A stretch of DNA of 64,000 nucleotides from assembly GCA_964617645.1 (NCBI GenBank), contig CAZTYE010000003.1, positions 310,001-374,000 of the forward strand, in the 5' to 3' direction. Of this stretch, positions 7,335 through 15,937 are shown piece by piece. This DNA is from JADJGC01 sp964617645 (GTDB lineage Bacteria > Zixibacteria > MSB-5A5 > CAIYYT01). The notes under the pieces are model-generated. The model had not been told where the DNA came from and ran no database searches. It saw nothing but the letters and a program-made list of their open reading frames with translations. Every line of letters begins with the position of its first letter. Position 1 is the stretch's first letter. The translations under genes and the position numbers were made by a program.

Positions 7335-8681
7335 TTGCCAGATCTCTTTGAAGATGAGCAGCTCTTGCACAAGCGGCGCCATGCGCCGCTGGCAGAGCGG
7401 ATGCGTCCGGAGCGCGTCGAGGACTTTGCCGGACAGCATGAGATCATGGACCCCGGCAGACCGTTGCGTCAGCTTCTCGACAAAGGCAAAATCCATTCGG
7501 CGATTTTTTGGGGGCCGCCCGGTTCCGGCAAGACTACGCTCGCTTATCTGATTTCCAAGGTCCTCGAACTCAAGTTCGTCTCGTTTTCCGCGGTAACCTC
7601 CGGCATCAAGGAGATCAAAGAGATCATGGCCGCCGCCGAAAAAGAGGAGGCGCTCTACGGCAAGCGCACGGTTCTGTTCGTCGATGAAATTCATCGCTTC
7701 AACAAGAGCCAGCAGGATGCGTTTCTTCCGTACGTCGAATCGGGCAAGATCATATTGCTCGGCGCGACGACGGAGAATCCGTCGTTTGAAGTCGTTGGGG
7801 CCTTGTTGTCGCGACTGAAGGTGTACCTGCTTAAACCGCTCGAAGCTGCCGATCTCGACAAGATCATAACACGAGCGTTGAGTGACGCCGAAAACGGATT
7901 AGGCGCAAAGTCGGTGACGCTTGCCCCAGATGCGCGCGAGTACATCATTCAAGTTGCCGGCGGCGATGCCCGCAAAGCGCTGACGCTTCTGGAATTCGCG
8001 TGCGAAGCCGATCCGCTGTGGGAATCGGGGCGCGCCGAAATCACGCTTGGCCGCATCACCGAAGTGCAGCAGAAGAAGGTGCTGCTTTACGACAAGTCCG
8101 GCGAAGAGCATTTCAACTTGATTTCGGCGCTGCACAAGTCGATGCGCGATTCCGACCCCGATGCCGCGCTCTACTGGCTGGCGCGCATGTTGGCCGGCGG
8201 CGAAGACCCGCTCTACATCGCCCGGCGCGTGATTCGTTTCGCCGTAGAGGATATCGGACTGGCTGACACCAACGCGACCACGGTCGCGCTTCACGGCAAA
8301 GAAGTCTACGATTTTCTCGGCACACCAGAAGGCGAACTCGGCATTGCGCAAGCGGTGATCTACTGCGCCTGCGCACCGAAATCCAACAGTGCGTACAAAG
8401 CCTACAAGCGCGTGATGAAAACCGTCGAGGATGAACCGGCGTACGAGGTGCCTTACCACATACGTAATGCCGTGACGGGCCTGATGAAGGGGATCGGTTA
8501 CGGCGCCGGGTACAAGTACGCGCACGATGAGGCGGATGCGATCACGAGTCAATCTGATCTGCCCGATCAGCTCAAGACGCGGCAGTTCTATTTTCCCACC
8601 GAGTTTGGCTTAGAGAAGAAGATCAAGGAGCGCTTGGAATATTGGCAGAAACTGCGCACAGCCAAGCGTGACTCGTCGTAG
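7335..8681 (+). CDS. rarA: Replication-associated recombination protein A (RarA/MgsA AAA+ ATPase)
   Basis: 448 residues. TTG at 7335 is preceded by GGAGG 6 bases upstream, which decides the start. Walker A GPPGSGKTT at about residue 58, Walker B VLFVDEIHRFNKSQQDAFLP at about 115, sensor 1 GATTENPSFEV, arginine-finger region ALLSRL, and the C-terminal tetramerisation domain with MRDSDPDAALYWLARM. RarA acts at stalled replication forks, interacting with SSB. Length and motif order are normal for the family. Confidence 0.95.
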   Translation: MPDLFEDEQLLHKRRHAPLAERMRPERVEDFAGQHEIMDPGRPLRQLLDKGKIHSAIFWGPPGSGKTTLAYLISKVLELKFVSFSAVTSGIKEIKEIMAAAEKEEALYGKRTVLFVDEIHRFNKSQQDAFLPYVESGKIILLGATTENPSFEVVGALLSRLKVYLLKPLEAADLDKIITRALSDAENGLGAKSVTLAPDAREYIIQVAGGDARKALTLLEFACEADPLWESGRAEITLGRITEVQQKKVLLYDKSGEEHFNLISALHKSMRDSDPDAALYWLARMLAGGEDPLYIARRVIRFAVEDIGLADTNATTVALHGKEVYDFLGTPEGELGIAQAVIYCACAPKSNSAYKAYKRVMKTVEDEPAYEVPYHIRNAVTGLMKGIGYGAGYKYAHDEADAITSQSDLPDQLKTRQFYFPTEFGLEKKIKERLEYWQKLRTAKRDSS

Positions 8682-8787
8682 CTCGTCAACACAGAAGGAC
8701 GAAAACAGCGTTTCCCAGCCGTACAGCGAAGTCAATCATCGGTACAAGATACTGCATCGCGATGTGTGCGTCATGCCGCGAGGCAGA

Positions 8788-9330
8788 TCAGCGATCGAGA
8801 TCGTGTTTGGTATAGTAAATTGTCAACTCAATCGAATTTTGGGCGTCGCGCAGAACGAGATTGCGCGTTCCCTCAAGGCTGCTGCGGATGAGTAGACCGT
8901 TGTTCTCCAATTCGCCGTCCACCCAAGCTTGAATCAAGTCCGCAATTTGAAATTCAATGCGTCCAGCCTTGACTCGCGAGGTTGCCAGCACACAGCTTCG
9001 CCGCTGGTCAGTGTTGCCCGCAAGCACACCAAGAGTGACTTGCTCTTGAGACCAAGGCGCTTTCAATGGAAATACACCAAGTCCCAGCAGTTTCGATTCC
9101 GCGTCGAATGAGGAAGTATCGACGACAATCGTGAGAGTTGCATGGTCGATGGTTACGTCACGCAGTTCTGAAGGCAAGGAGATCGGCAACAACACGCGTT
9201 GATCCTCGGCATTCGGATGGCTGGCCACCGTTGACGCCCCATCCAGCTTGAGAGTGATCTTCTTCTGTGCCAGCCCGGTGCTCGCCATAGCGAAGAAGAT
9301 TGCCGCACCAATGATAAGACCGTATTTCAT
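8788..9330 (-). CDS. Secreted protein with DNRLRE/jelly-roll-like pattern
   Basis: 180 residues with an N-terminal signal peptide (residues 1-21, ending GLAQ). The body is predicted mostly beta strand, and the segments LKAPWSQEQVTL and LIQAWVDGELENNGLLIRS resemble the conserved core of DNRLRE carbohydrate-binding-like domains. The gene begins 15 bases after the stop of the large subtilisin gene and has an AGGAG ribosome site, so it is the last gene of the secreted-protein operon. It lacks a sorting tail or dockerin. The function is not known. Confidence 0.55.
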   Translation of the reverse strand: MKYGLIIGAAIFFAMASTGLAQKKITLKLDGASTVASHPNAEDQRVLLPISLPSELRDVTIDHATLTIVVDTSSFDAESKLLGLGVFPLKAPWSQEQVTLGVLAGNTDQRRSCVLATSRVKAGRIEFQIADLIQAWVDGELENNGLLIRSSLEGTRNLVLRDAQNSIELTIYYTKHDLDR

Positions 9331-9345
9331 GACAAGAACTCCTGA

Positions 9346-12300
9346 CTACTTCAGCACAACCATCTTTTTCGTGCTTGAAAATAGGTTGCCAACGGAAAGG
9401 CGGTAGAGATAGATACCGGACGCGGTCTCTTTGCCGACATGATCGCGACCATCCCATACGACCTGATAACTTCCCGCCGGTTGTTCCGCTTCGACCAGTT
9501 TTCGCACACTCTGCCCAAGAATATTGAAAATCTCAAGTCGAACTCGGCCCGCTACCGGGAGCGAGTAACTGATGGTAGTCGTCGGGTTAAATGGATTGGG
9601 GTAATTCTGCTCAAGCGCAAAGCGTGTCGGTAACGCAACCTGATCGCCCGGCGATTCTGCAAAAGCCCACTTCGCGAATGCAAAACGCGAGTAGTTCGAG
9701 TAATTGACACTCGAACTGCAACTGCTCACGAACTTACTTGCTGCAGGCGGGTACGCCCCCCAGTAGTTAAATCGCGCCGGAACATCGCCGCCGATAATAC
9801 AGCCGTTGAAATACACAGCGGAAGTGTCGTCGGAATAGATATTGTTGTATCCTCCAAATTGACCGGTTCCAGTGCCGAGATCCCAGCGCGGGCCGAGGCA
9901 ACAGAACATCCAGAATGCTTGATCTGCATAGTTAGCGATATCCGAACCGCGAATCTTAAGCCACGACGGCAGACCGGCGCCGACGATCGTCGAAGATCGC
10001 TCATCGATAGAACTCAGGAAATTAACATCAGTCAATTCCAGTCGCGCAGACGCGCCGATGTTCAAGTGAGTGTACTCGAAGGTGCCGGTGATTGAGACGT
10101 TGTTCATCGTCACCGGTGTCAGAGTGTCGCTGGCTCCACCGATAAACGCACCCGACTTGCCAGGTCCCACAATGCGCACGCTCGTCAACGTTGGATCCGA
10201 AAGTACGGTAGAGTGAATCCCGTACTCGCAACTCGTGATCGAATCGCTGTCAATGACCGGATCGCTTTGGTATACGTAGATTCCGTATCCCGGATTGACG
10301 TTCGAAATGTAGGAGTCACGTATCACCAGATTATCGTTCTCGCCGCGAATGCCATACATTCCGCAGTCGATAAAGCGACAATGCGTGACCGAATCGGCTG
10401 CCGTGCCTTTGACGACAATGCCGGCGTAAGCGTTTTCGATCCGCGCGTAGTCCATCACGCACTTGCCGGAGTTCACGCGAACTCCGTACCAGTCGACACG
10501 CTTGCCTGAGCCTTTCTCTGGCGGATAAGTCAGTTTGATTGGATTCGCCGATGTGCCGTTCATGCGCAGAGTGCCGCCGTCGACGACAAGCTCGATGAGC
10601 GTCGAGTCAACGCCCTTGTAGCCGGACAGATCGTAACTCTCCATGATCAACGTCGTCGAATCCTCGATGCTCAGGGTTACTCCAGCGGGAATTACCAGAT
10701 CGCCGCGTAGCGTGACCATCCCCGACCAGATCGTATTTGAGTCGAGGGTATCGTCCCAACGGAAGTCGTAGAACTCGTTGGTCATGTGGAGATAGTCGTA
10801 GCTGAACGAGCCCGAATCCACCCTGATTCCATACCATTGTCCCGGACGGTCGATTTTGCCGATGAAGGCGACCGGCTTGTTGCTGGTGCCATTGATGTCC
10901 AATACACCGCCAGCGACGATTACTTCCGCGAGCCAGTCGGCGTGGCCGGAGGCGGTCACGTCATAGGAGGACGCTCTGATCACCGCGCCCTGATTAACAA
11001 CTAAGGTGCAACCGGGATTGATGACGATGTCGCCATGCAAGATCAGAGTTGTATCTTCGGCCCACACGGTCGTCCCCGGCGGCAACTCGCTCACCTCATC
11101 TTCCCAGATCAGGTAGCGCAACGCCTCATAGCAATTGATGCGCCCAAATCCATACTCCGGATGCCAGTCCCAATACTCGTCCGCCCACCATGCCGTCAAC
11201 GTGTCGGCGTCAATATAGGTGTTGACGCCGTCCGCAAACGTCGTTGTGTCTTGCCACACCTTGTCAGCCGTCAGCGCGATAATCTGCCGAACCGTATCCG
11301 GCGTCAGCGTGGAATCCTGAGACAAGATCAGAGCAGCCAATCCGGCAACCATCGGCGTTGCGAAGGAAGTGCCGCTTGAATAAATGAACTGTGTGATCGG
11401 ATACCCAGTGCTGTCGACCAGATGATTGCGCGCGAGGTAGATACTCTCGGCGGGTGCAGAGACCCAGGTACGGAATGCGACACTGCTTTTGCTGTTCTGA
11501 AATCCTTCTGTGCAAGACGGCGAATAGCTCGATGATGTTGCGAACAGACTATCCCATCGATCAGTTCCTGAGACATTTAGCACATTCGACCACCCGCTCT
11601 CGTGCCCGGATTTTCGCCCGTATTGTGACAGCGCACCGGGCAACCAGATTAGACCCGGCACATAGCCGCCTTCAAATTCGAACGTGCAGCCGCGATTATT
11701 GCCGGCACAAGCCACGAGCAGAATCCCAACCTCGAGCAGTGGCGAAGAGACATAGTTCTCATAGTAGGCAGTTTGGCCGCTATCAATCCATTCGATGCCC
11801 GTAATCGCATTTCCCCAAGATGCGCTAACCACATCGACGTGCTGGCCAATCACTTCCTGCACTGCATTTGGTATTCCTGAAGTTTCGCCGTACAAGGGTT
11901 TCACCACGTAGGCACTTGCGCTATCAACAACGCCGGCGATTCCGAATGCGTTGTTGATCTCTGAAGCAAGTACACTAAGGACGGCGGTACCGTGACCACG
12001 GGAAACGTCGGTCAGATCATGCGGGAAACAGCCTGCTTGTCCAGAGATATAGTTGCCACCCAGGAGAATTAGATTGTCGTCATCAAGGTCTGGCCACCCC
12101 AGTGTACCCGACTGGCAACACGGGATTTCGCAGCCGGTCATGGGGAGGCCGCTGTCGAGTACGCCCACCCTGATGTTAGGCTTCCCCCGCAGTCGGTCCC
12201 ACACCAGAGTAATGTGAATGTCCGCGCCCGGTCGACCGCCACCGACACCGACCTCCAGCAGTTGGCCCGTGTTTAGCAGCGCGTATTGCTTACTGAAGTG

Positions 12301-12672
12301 AGTATCGTTCGGCGTACCCGCCAATTGAATCACAAAATTCGGTATTGCCGCGGTCACAGTCGGACAGCTGCCGATGCTATCGATTGCAGATTCGACATCG
12401 GGATAGCCAGCATCAAAGGCGGCGAGAATCCAAAGCGAGTCCGGCTGGTAGAAAACCAACTCGAAGCCAAATGGCTGAAGGATGATGTTCAGCGAATCGG
12501 AACTCCACGGCGTGTTGAGCCGGAGGAGAAGTTCGTTGTCGCGAAACGCCATGTCCCCATTTGGCGTACTCAAAATGCCGCACTTTGCGTCAGGAACTGT
12601 GAGGGAGAGTACTACCAGAAGTAGAGAAGCAACTCGCCAGACGCCGCGCCATCCGAAAATCAAAGTGTACAT
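9346..12672 (-). CDS. Secreted S8 subtilisin-like protease with beta-helix region and YPNPFNP sorting tail
   Basis: 1108 residues. A signal peptide (about 1-30) precedes a propeptide-like region and the catalytic domain. The triad is complete: Asp173 in VGVLDSG, His227 in RGHGTAVLSVL, Ser436 in SGTSFATPMVAGLAAL, with oxyanion Asn near 325 (ACAGNN). Residues about 530-980 are rich in short repeats such as GTTVWAEDTTLILHGDIVI and match right-handed parallel beta-helix surfaces. The C-terminus carries RFALEQNYPNPFNP and ends SGIYLYRL...KKMVVLK, the type A sorting domain used by the type IX secretion system and its relatives. Probably exported and anchored or released; no T9SS genes are in the window. 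Upstream is a dockerin protein gene, downstream a DNRLRE-like one. Confidence 0.88.
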   Translation of the reverse strand: MYTLIFGWRGVWRVASLLLVVLSLTVPDAKCGILSTPNGDMAFRDNELLLRLNTPWSSDSLNIILQPFGFELVFYQPDSLWILAAFDAGYPDVESAIDSIGSCPTVTAAIPNFVIQLAGTPNDTHFSKQYALLNTGQLLEVGVGGGRPGADIHITLVWDRLRGKPNIRVGVLDSGLPMTGCEIPCCQSGTLGWPDLDDDNLILLGGNYISGQAGCFPHDLTDVSRGHGTAVLSVLASEINNAFGIAGVVDSASAYVVKPLYGETSGIPNAVQEVIGQHVDVVSASWGNAITGIEWIDSGQTAYYENYVSSPLLEVGILLVACAGNNRGCTFEFEGGYVPGLIWLPGALSQYGRKSGHESGWSNVLNVSGTDRWDSLFATSSSYSPSCTEGFQNSKSSVAFRTWVSAPAESIYLARNHLVDSTGYPITQFIYSSGTSFATPMVAGLAALILSQDSTLTPDTVRQIIALTADKVWQDTTTFADGVNTYIDADTLTAWWADEYWDWHPEYGFGRINCYEALRYLIWEDEVSELPPGTTVWAEDTTLILHGDIVINPGCTLVVNQGAVIRASSYDVTASGHADWLAEVIVAGGVLDINGTSNKPVAFIGKIDRPGQWYGIRVDSGSFSYDYLHMTNEFYDFRWDDTLDSNTIWSGMVTLRGDLVIPAGVTLSIEDSTTLIMESYDLSGYKGVDSTLIELVVDGGTLRMNGTSANPIKLTYPPEKGSGKRVDWYGVRVNSGKCVMDYARIENAYAGIVVKGTAADSVTHCRFIDCGMYGIRGENDNLVIRDSYISNVNPGYGIYVYQSDPVIDSDSITSCEYGIHSTVLSDPTLTSVRIVGPGKSGAFIGGASDTLTPVTMNNVSITGTFEYTHLNIGASARLELTDVNFLSSIDERSSTIVGAGLPSWLKIRGSDIANYADQAFWMFCCLGPRWDLGTGTGQFGGYNNIYSDDTSAVYFNGCIIGGDVPARFNYWGAYPPAASKFVSSCSSSVNYSNYSRFAFAKWAFAESPGDQVALPTRFALEQNYPNPFNPTTTISYSLPVAGRVRLEIFNILGQSVRKLVEAEQPAGSYQVVWDGRDHVGKETASGIYLYRLSVGNLFSSTKKMVVLK

Positions 12673-12735
12673 GAAAGACCTCCCTGTATTCTGCGCATTC
12701 CATTCGAATAGTCGACGATCCCTTTGACAAGATAC

Positions 12736-13470
12736 CTATGGAACTACGCACCCCGGCTGGGGGGCGTTACCTCCGGCAAAGATGTAATTGATGATATACA
12801 CCGCGTCCGCAATGCTGATAGCACAAGTCGCATCCGGATCAGCGGCATTCCGATCGTAGGGCGGCATTCCGCCCGAGAAAATGTAATTGATCAGGAAGAC
12901 GACGTCAGCAATTGAGACTTGGTTTGAGCAGTCAGCATTGCCAGGGACCATGGCGATGGTGTCAGGCACAGATATCGAGCGATTCAAGGATTGAATCGAC
13001 ACCATGTAAGGCCCCAGCCCAAATGGCTGAAGTTGAAAATTGCTCATCGGAAAGTTTAGATTTACTGCATCGCCGAACACGGTATTCAGATGAATGATCG
13101 CAATTGTCTCCTGACAAGGGGGAATCTGCGGAGAGAATAGATCAGTCGCTACCACAAAGAAAACTTCCTTCTGAGCATTGTCGATTTCGGCATCGATGTA
13201 ATCGGCATGTGTCGCCCAGACCCCCTTCGGTGAGACCGAGTCGCAGGTCGCAGATCCCGTCCAACTGAACCGAAACCATCCGGTGTAGTGCGGAGCGTCG
13301 GTGAACAAGTAAACCGGCAACCTGATCTTGATTGTCGGTTGACAATCGGTTATGACAATTGAAGGCGTGAGAGTTCGCGCCGTGTCTGGAATACCATTGT
13401 CTTGGGCGCCGGCCTCGGCGCTGAAGAAGCCAAGCCACAAGGCGACTATGACTCTCAAGTACGTCGCCAT
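12736..13470 (-). CDS. Secreted dockerin-domain protein
   Basis: 244 residues from the ATG at 13470, chosen over a longer frame (13635) because AGGAGA precedes it and a signal peptide follows at once (ATYLRVIVALWLGFFSAEAGAQ). The C-terminal 70 residues hold two dockerin type I repeats (NADCSNQVSIADVVFLINYI and PDATCAISIADAVYIINYIF) with calcium-loop spacing. The middle part is beta-rich and unassigned. Dockerins bind cohesins in clostridial cellulosomes, but in FCB-group bacteria they occur widely without known cohesins. First gene of the operon with the subtilisin and DNRLRE-like genes. Confidence 0.75.
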   Translation of the reverse strand: MATYLRVIVALWLGFFSAEAGAQDNGIPDTARTLTPSIVITDCQPTIKIRLPVYLFTDAPHYTGWFRFSWTGSATCDSVSPKGVWATHADYIDAEIDNAQKEVFFVVATDLFSPQIPPCQETIAIIHLNTVFGDAVNLNFPMSNFQLQPFGLGPYMVSIQSLNRSISVPDTIAMVPGNADCSNQVSIADVVFLINYIFSGGMPPYDRNAADPDATCAISIADAVYIINYIFAGGNAPQPGCVVP

Positions 13471-13809
13471 GATCTCTCCTTTGCAAGTTCTTTGCGGCAC
13501 TCTGGCGAGGGAAACGCTAACAGGTGGAGTCGCGCCGCCTCCGCAACCCCGCGGTGCCCATTCCGAACTTAACACTCTTGCCTTTGGTCTCATTCGTCGC
13601 GCCTCCGCTAACGACATGCGCACTAGAAATGACATAAGTTCTTAGCTTGACATCAAAATCGTTAAATCAATCCTGTTTGTCAAGGACAATTTACACGATA
13701 ATTGGTTTTCTCCTTGAGCGGGAATTGGTTGTAACCTCGCCAAGAGAATCGGTGAGACCAGAATCTATCAGAACGGGAGTTACATTCGCCGCTTCGGGTC
13801 TCTGTTGCG
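13471..13809. other. Intergenic stretch with no recognised gene
   Basis: Between the dockerin gene start and the DUF456 gene stop. I see no long coding frame with family features, no RNA gene, and no strong terminator. The AT-rich part at 13630-13700 may contain the promoter of the dockerin operon but no convincing -10/-35 pair is visible. Confidence 0.5.
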
Positions 13810-14340
13810 CTACAACGCCGCGATGAAGCGGTAGATAAATACCCCGACCAGCGCCACCGACACAATCACGTGCATAATCGTGCCGACCAGAAATCCGACA
13901 AATGTCCCGAATCCGGCTTTGAGCGCCGGTCCGAAATCTTTGCCAACCGCCAGTTCAAAGACGACCGCGCCGATCAGCGGCCCGATAATCGCACCGATGA
14001 ATGCACCGAAGAATATGCCGACGACCATTCCGAAAAATGCGCCCAAAGTTCCCCATTTCGATGCGCCCCAACGGCGAGCGCCGTAAACTGTGAGCGCGTA
14101 TTGTAGGATTGTAATGACGACAACGACGATGCCGGAGTAGATCAGAAACTCGCCGCTGATGGCACGAAACCCCGTGCCCCAGGCGAAGACCAACAGCGCG
14201 ACCCAGATCAACTTCGCGCCCGGGATCACCGGCAAGAGCGTGCCAATCAGGCCGACCAGCATCACGAGCAAACACGCGGCGGCAAGCAGCCACTCGCCGG
14301 TGGTGAATCCTTGCGCAATTACAACAGTGCTATCCATCAA
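13810..14340 (-). CDS. DUF456 family membrane protein
   Basis: 176 residues with four to five hydrophobic segments and the repeated small-residue pattern FFGMVVGIFFGAFIGAIIGPLIGAVVFEL characteristic of DUF456. The LIGTLLPVIPGAKLIWVALLVFA opening is also typical. Function of the family is unknown; proteins are inner-membrane and compact. No clear operon partner: the next gene upstream is on the same strand but separated by a 200-bp stretch that contains a repeat element. Confidence 0.8.
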   Translation of the reverse strand: MMDSTVVIAQGFTTGEWLLAAACLLVMLVGLIGTLLPVIPGAKLIWVALLVFAWGTGFRAISGEFLIYSGIVVVVITILQYALTVYGARRWGASKWGTLGAFFGMVVGIFFGAFIGAIIGPLIGAVVFELAVGKDFGPALKAGFGTFVGFLVGTIMHVIVSVALVGVFIYRFIAAL

Positions 14341-14384
14341 CTTAGTATACGCACTTCAAATGCAAAGGGAAGTCAAGTAGTCCG

Positions 14385-14527
14385 TAGGTCGAAACCCCTA
14401 ATGAGAGATAAGTTGTTGCTTGTATGATGTTGGAGGGGTTTTGACAGGCGGTGTAATTCGTCAAATGTCGAAATCCGGCAACGAGGGTCAAGCGCAATGC
14501 CCGTCTGCCTTAAGGGGTTTCGACCTA
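14385..14527. mobile_element. Short inverted-repeat element (MITE-like or structured RNA)
   Basis: TAGGTCGAAACCCCT at 14385-14399 is repeated exactly in reverse complement at 14513-14527, giving perfect 15-bp terminal inverted repeats around a 143-bp unit with no coding frame. Inside are two imperfect copies of the same arm (GAGGGGTTTTGACAG near 14430-14450 and ATGTCGAAATCCG near 14465), so the element could fold into a multi-arm structure. No obvious target-site duplication is visible. Possible MITE, or a dispersed structural repeat. Confidence 0.5.
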
Positions 14528-14542
14528 ATGACCGCATATTTG

Positions 14543-15934
14543 TCAAGGTTTGCGGGTCGCGGTTTCAGCGGCTTTTGCAGGAGTGAAGTAAATCGCGATT
14601 GACACGCCGAGCGCCGGAAGAATCGGCTCCCAACCCAGCCAATAGGAGCCGTCGGCTGTCCAGTTCTTGGAGAGCAGCCACAACGTCGCGGTAACACCGG
14701 AAACGATCATCGAGATCAAGCATGAACGCGGGCTCATTAGGCGCCGGCCTATGAACGTCGACACCAGCGGCACAAGCAAAATTGGCGTACCGATCGAGCC
14801 GAAGGCATGCCAGACGGTCACGACTGAATCAAAAAATGCAGTAATCATGATGGTGATTAGAGCGGCGATCAGCAGGAAGTAGCGGGTGAACTGATTGGCG
14901 GCGGCTTCATCAAGGCTGTTGCGAGCGGCGATCAGGTCTTTACCGATTGTCGATGCCGAGATAAAAAGATATGAATCGGCGGTGGAAATCACGGTCGCAA
15001 GCAGCGAGACGACGAATATCCCCAGCAACCCGACCGGCAACACCTTCTGCCCGAGCAACGGATAAGATGCGATCGGATCGATATTGGGATCGAGCAGCGC
15101 CCGCGCATACAACCCGCACGACGTGGTCAGAAAATCGAAAACGAACCAGAAAGCAATTGAGACCAAGATTCCGCGCCGCGCCGTTTTTTCATCTTTGGCG
15201 GCGTAACAACTTTGATAGAACGACGGCTCCACCAGCGTTGCCAACGCGATAACATACCAAACAGCGACGAATGACATCGCATTCCCGCCGTGCCAGGTGA
15301 AGTGAGTCGCCGGAAGTTTCGCGCGCAGGAAATCGACGCCGCCGTACTGACTCACCAGCGCGATAAACATGACGGCGAAGCCGAGATACATGAACACAAA
15401 GTGCCAGCGGTCGGCGCGCGCTAAGCTGCGAAAGCCGCCGATGTAAGCGTAGATCGTGACCAGAATTGTTCCGATCACGATGCCGGCGATCTTTGACCAG
15501 CCAAAGAATGACTCGCCCAAAACGCCGAGAATCAAGATGTAGGCGATTGGCAGAGTCCAGACCGCTACAACGAGCGCCCCCAGTGCTGCGACCCCGGATC
15601 CGTAGCACTGGCGCAAGCGGTCGGGAATCGTGATGAACTCGGTGCGTCGCGCTTTCTTGGCCAAAAACAGAGCGAACAGCAGCGCTGCTACATAATAGGG
15701 CAGTCCGAAGACGAACCAGTTGGATAATCCGTAACGGAAGGAGTATTCGCCAACGCCCAGAATTCCGCCATACCAGTTGCAGACCAATGTCGCGACAAAA
15801 GCGGGCAGCGTGAGTTTCCGCCCGCCCAGCATGTAGTCAACGCTCGAGTCGGTCTGCGGTTGGCTGCGCCACAGGCTAAACAGAAGAATGCCGAACAGAT
15901 AGCCGGCGATGATGATCAGATCGAGCGTTGCCAA
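14543..15934 (-). CDS. Sodium:solute symporter (SSF family), probably for thiamine or a precursor
   Basis: 463 residues with 12-13 membrane segments. SSF landmarks include YMLGGRKLTLPAFVATLVCNWYGG near the N-terminus and VVSLLATVISTADSYLFISASTIGKDL in the middle, which holds the sodium-site serines. The gene starts 3 bases after the stop of the TonB receptor gene and thus lies downstream of a TPP riboswitch. SSF members under TPP control (the ThiV group) have been proposed as carriers of thiamine precursors. Here the substrate assignment rests on the riboswitch, not on the protein itself. Confidence 0.82.
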   Translation of the reverse strand: MATLDLIIIAGYLFGILLFSLWRSQPQTDSSVDYMLGGRKLTLPAFVATLVCNWYGGILGVGEYSFRYGLSNWFVFGLPYYVAALLFALFLAKKARRTEFITIPDRLRQCYGSGVAALGALVVAVWTLPIAYILILGVLGESFFGWSKIAGIVIGTILVTIYAYIGGFRSLARADRWHFVFMYLGFAVMFIALVSQYGGVDFLRAKLPATHFTWHGGNAMSFVAVWYVIALATLVEPSFYQSCYAAKDEKTARRGILVSIAFWFVFDFLTTSCGLYARALLDPNIDPIASYPLLGQKVLPVGLLGIFVVSLLATVISTADSYLFISASTIGKDLIAARNSLDEAAANQFTRYFLLIAALITIMITAFFDSVVTVWHAFGSIGTPILLVPLVSTFIGRRLMSPRSCLISMIVSGVTATLWLLSKNWTADGSYWLGWEPILPALGVSIAIYFTPAKAAETATRKP

Positions 15935-15937
15935 GGT

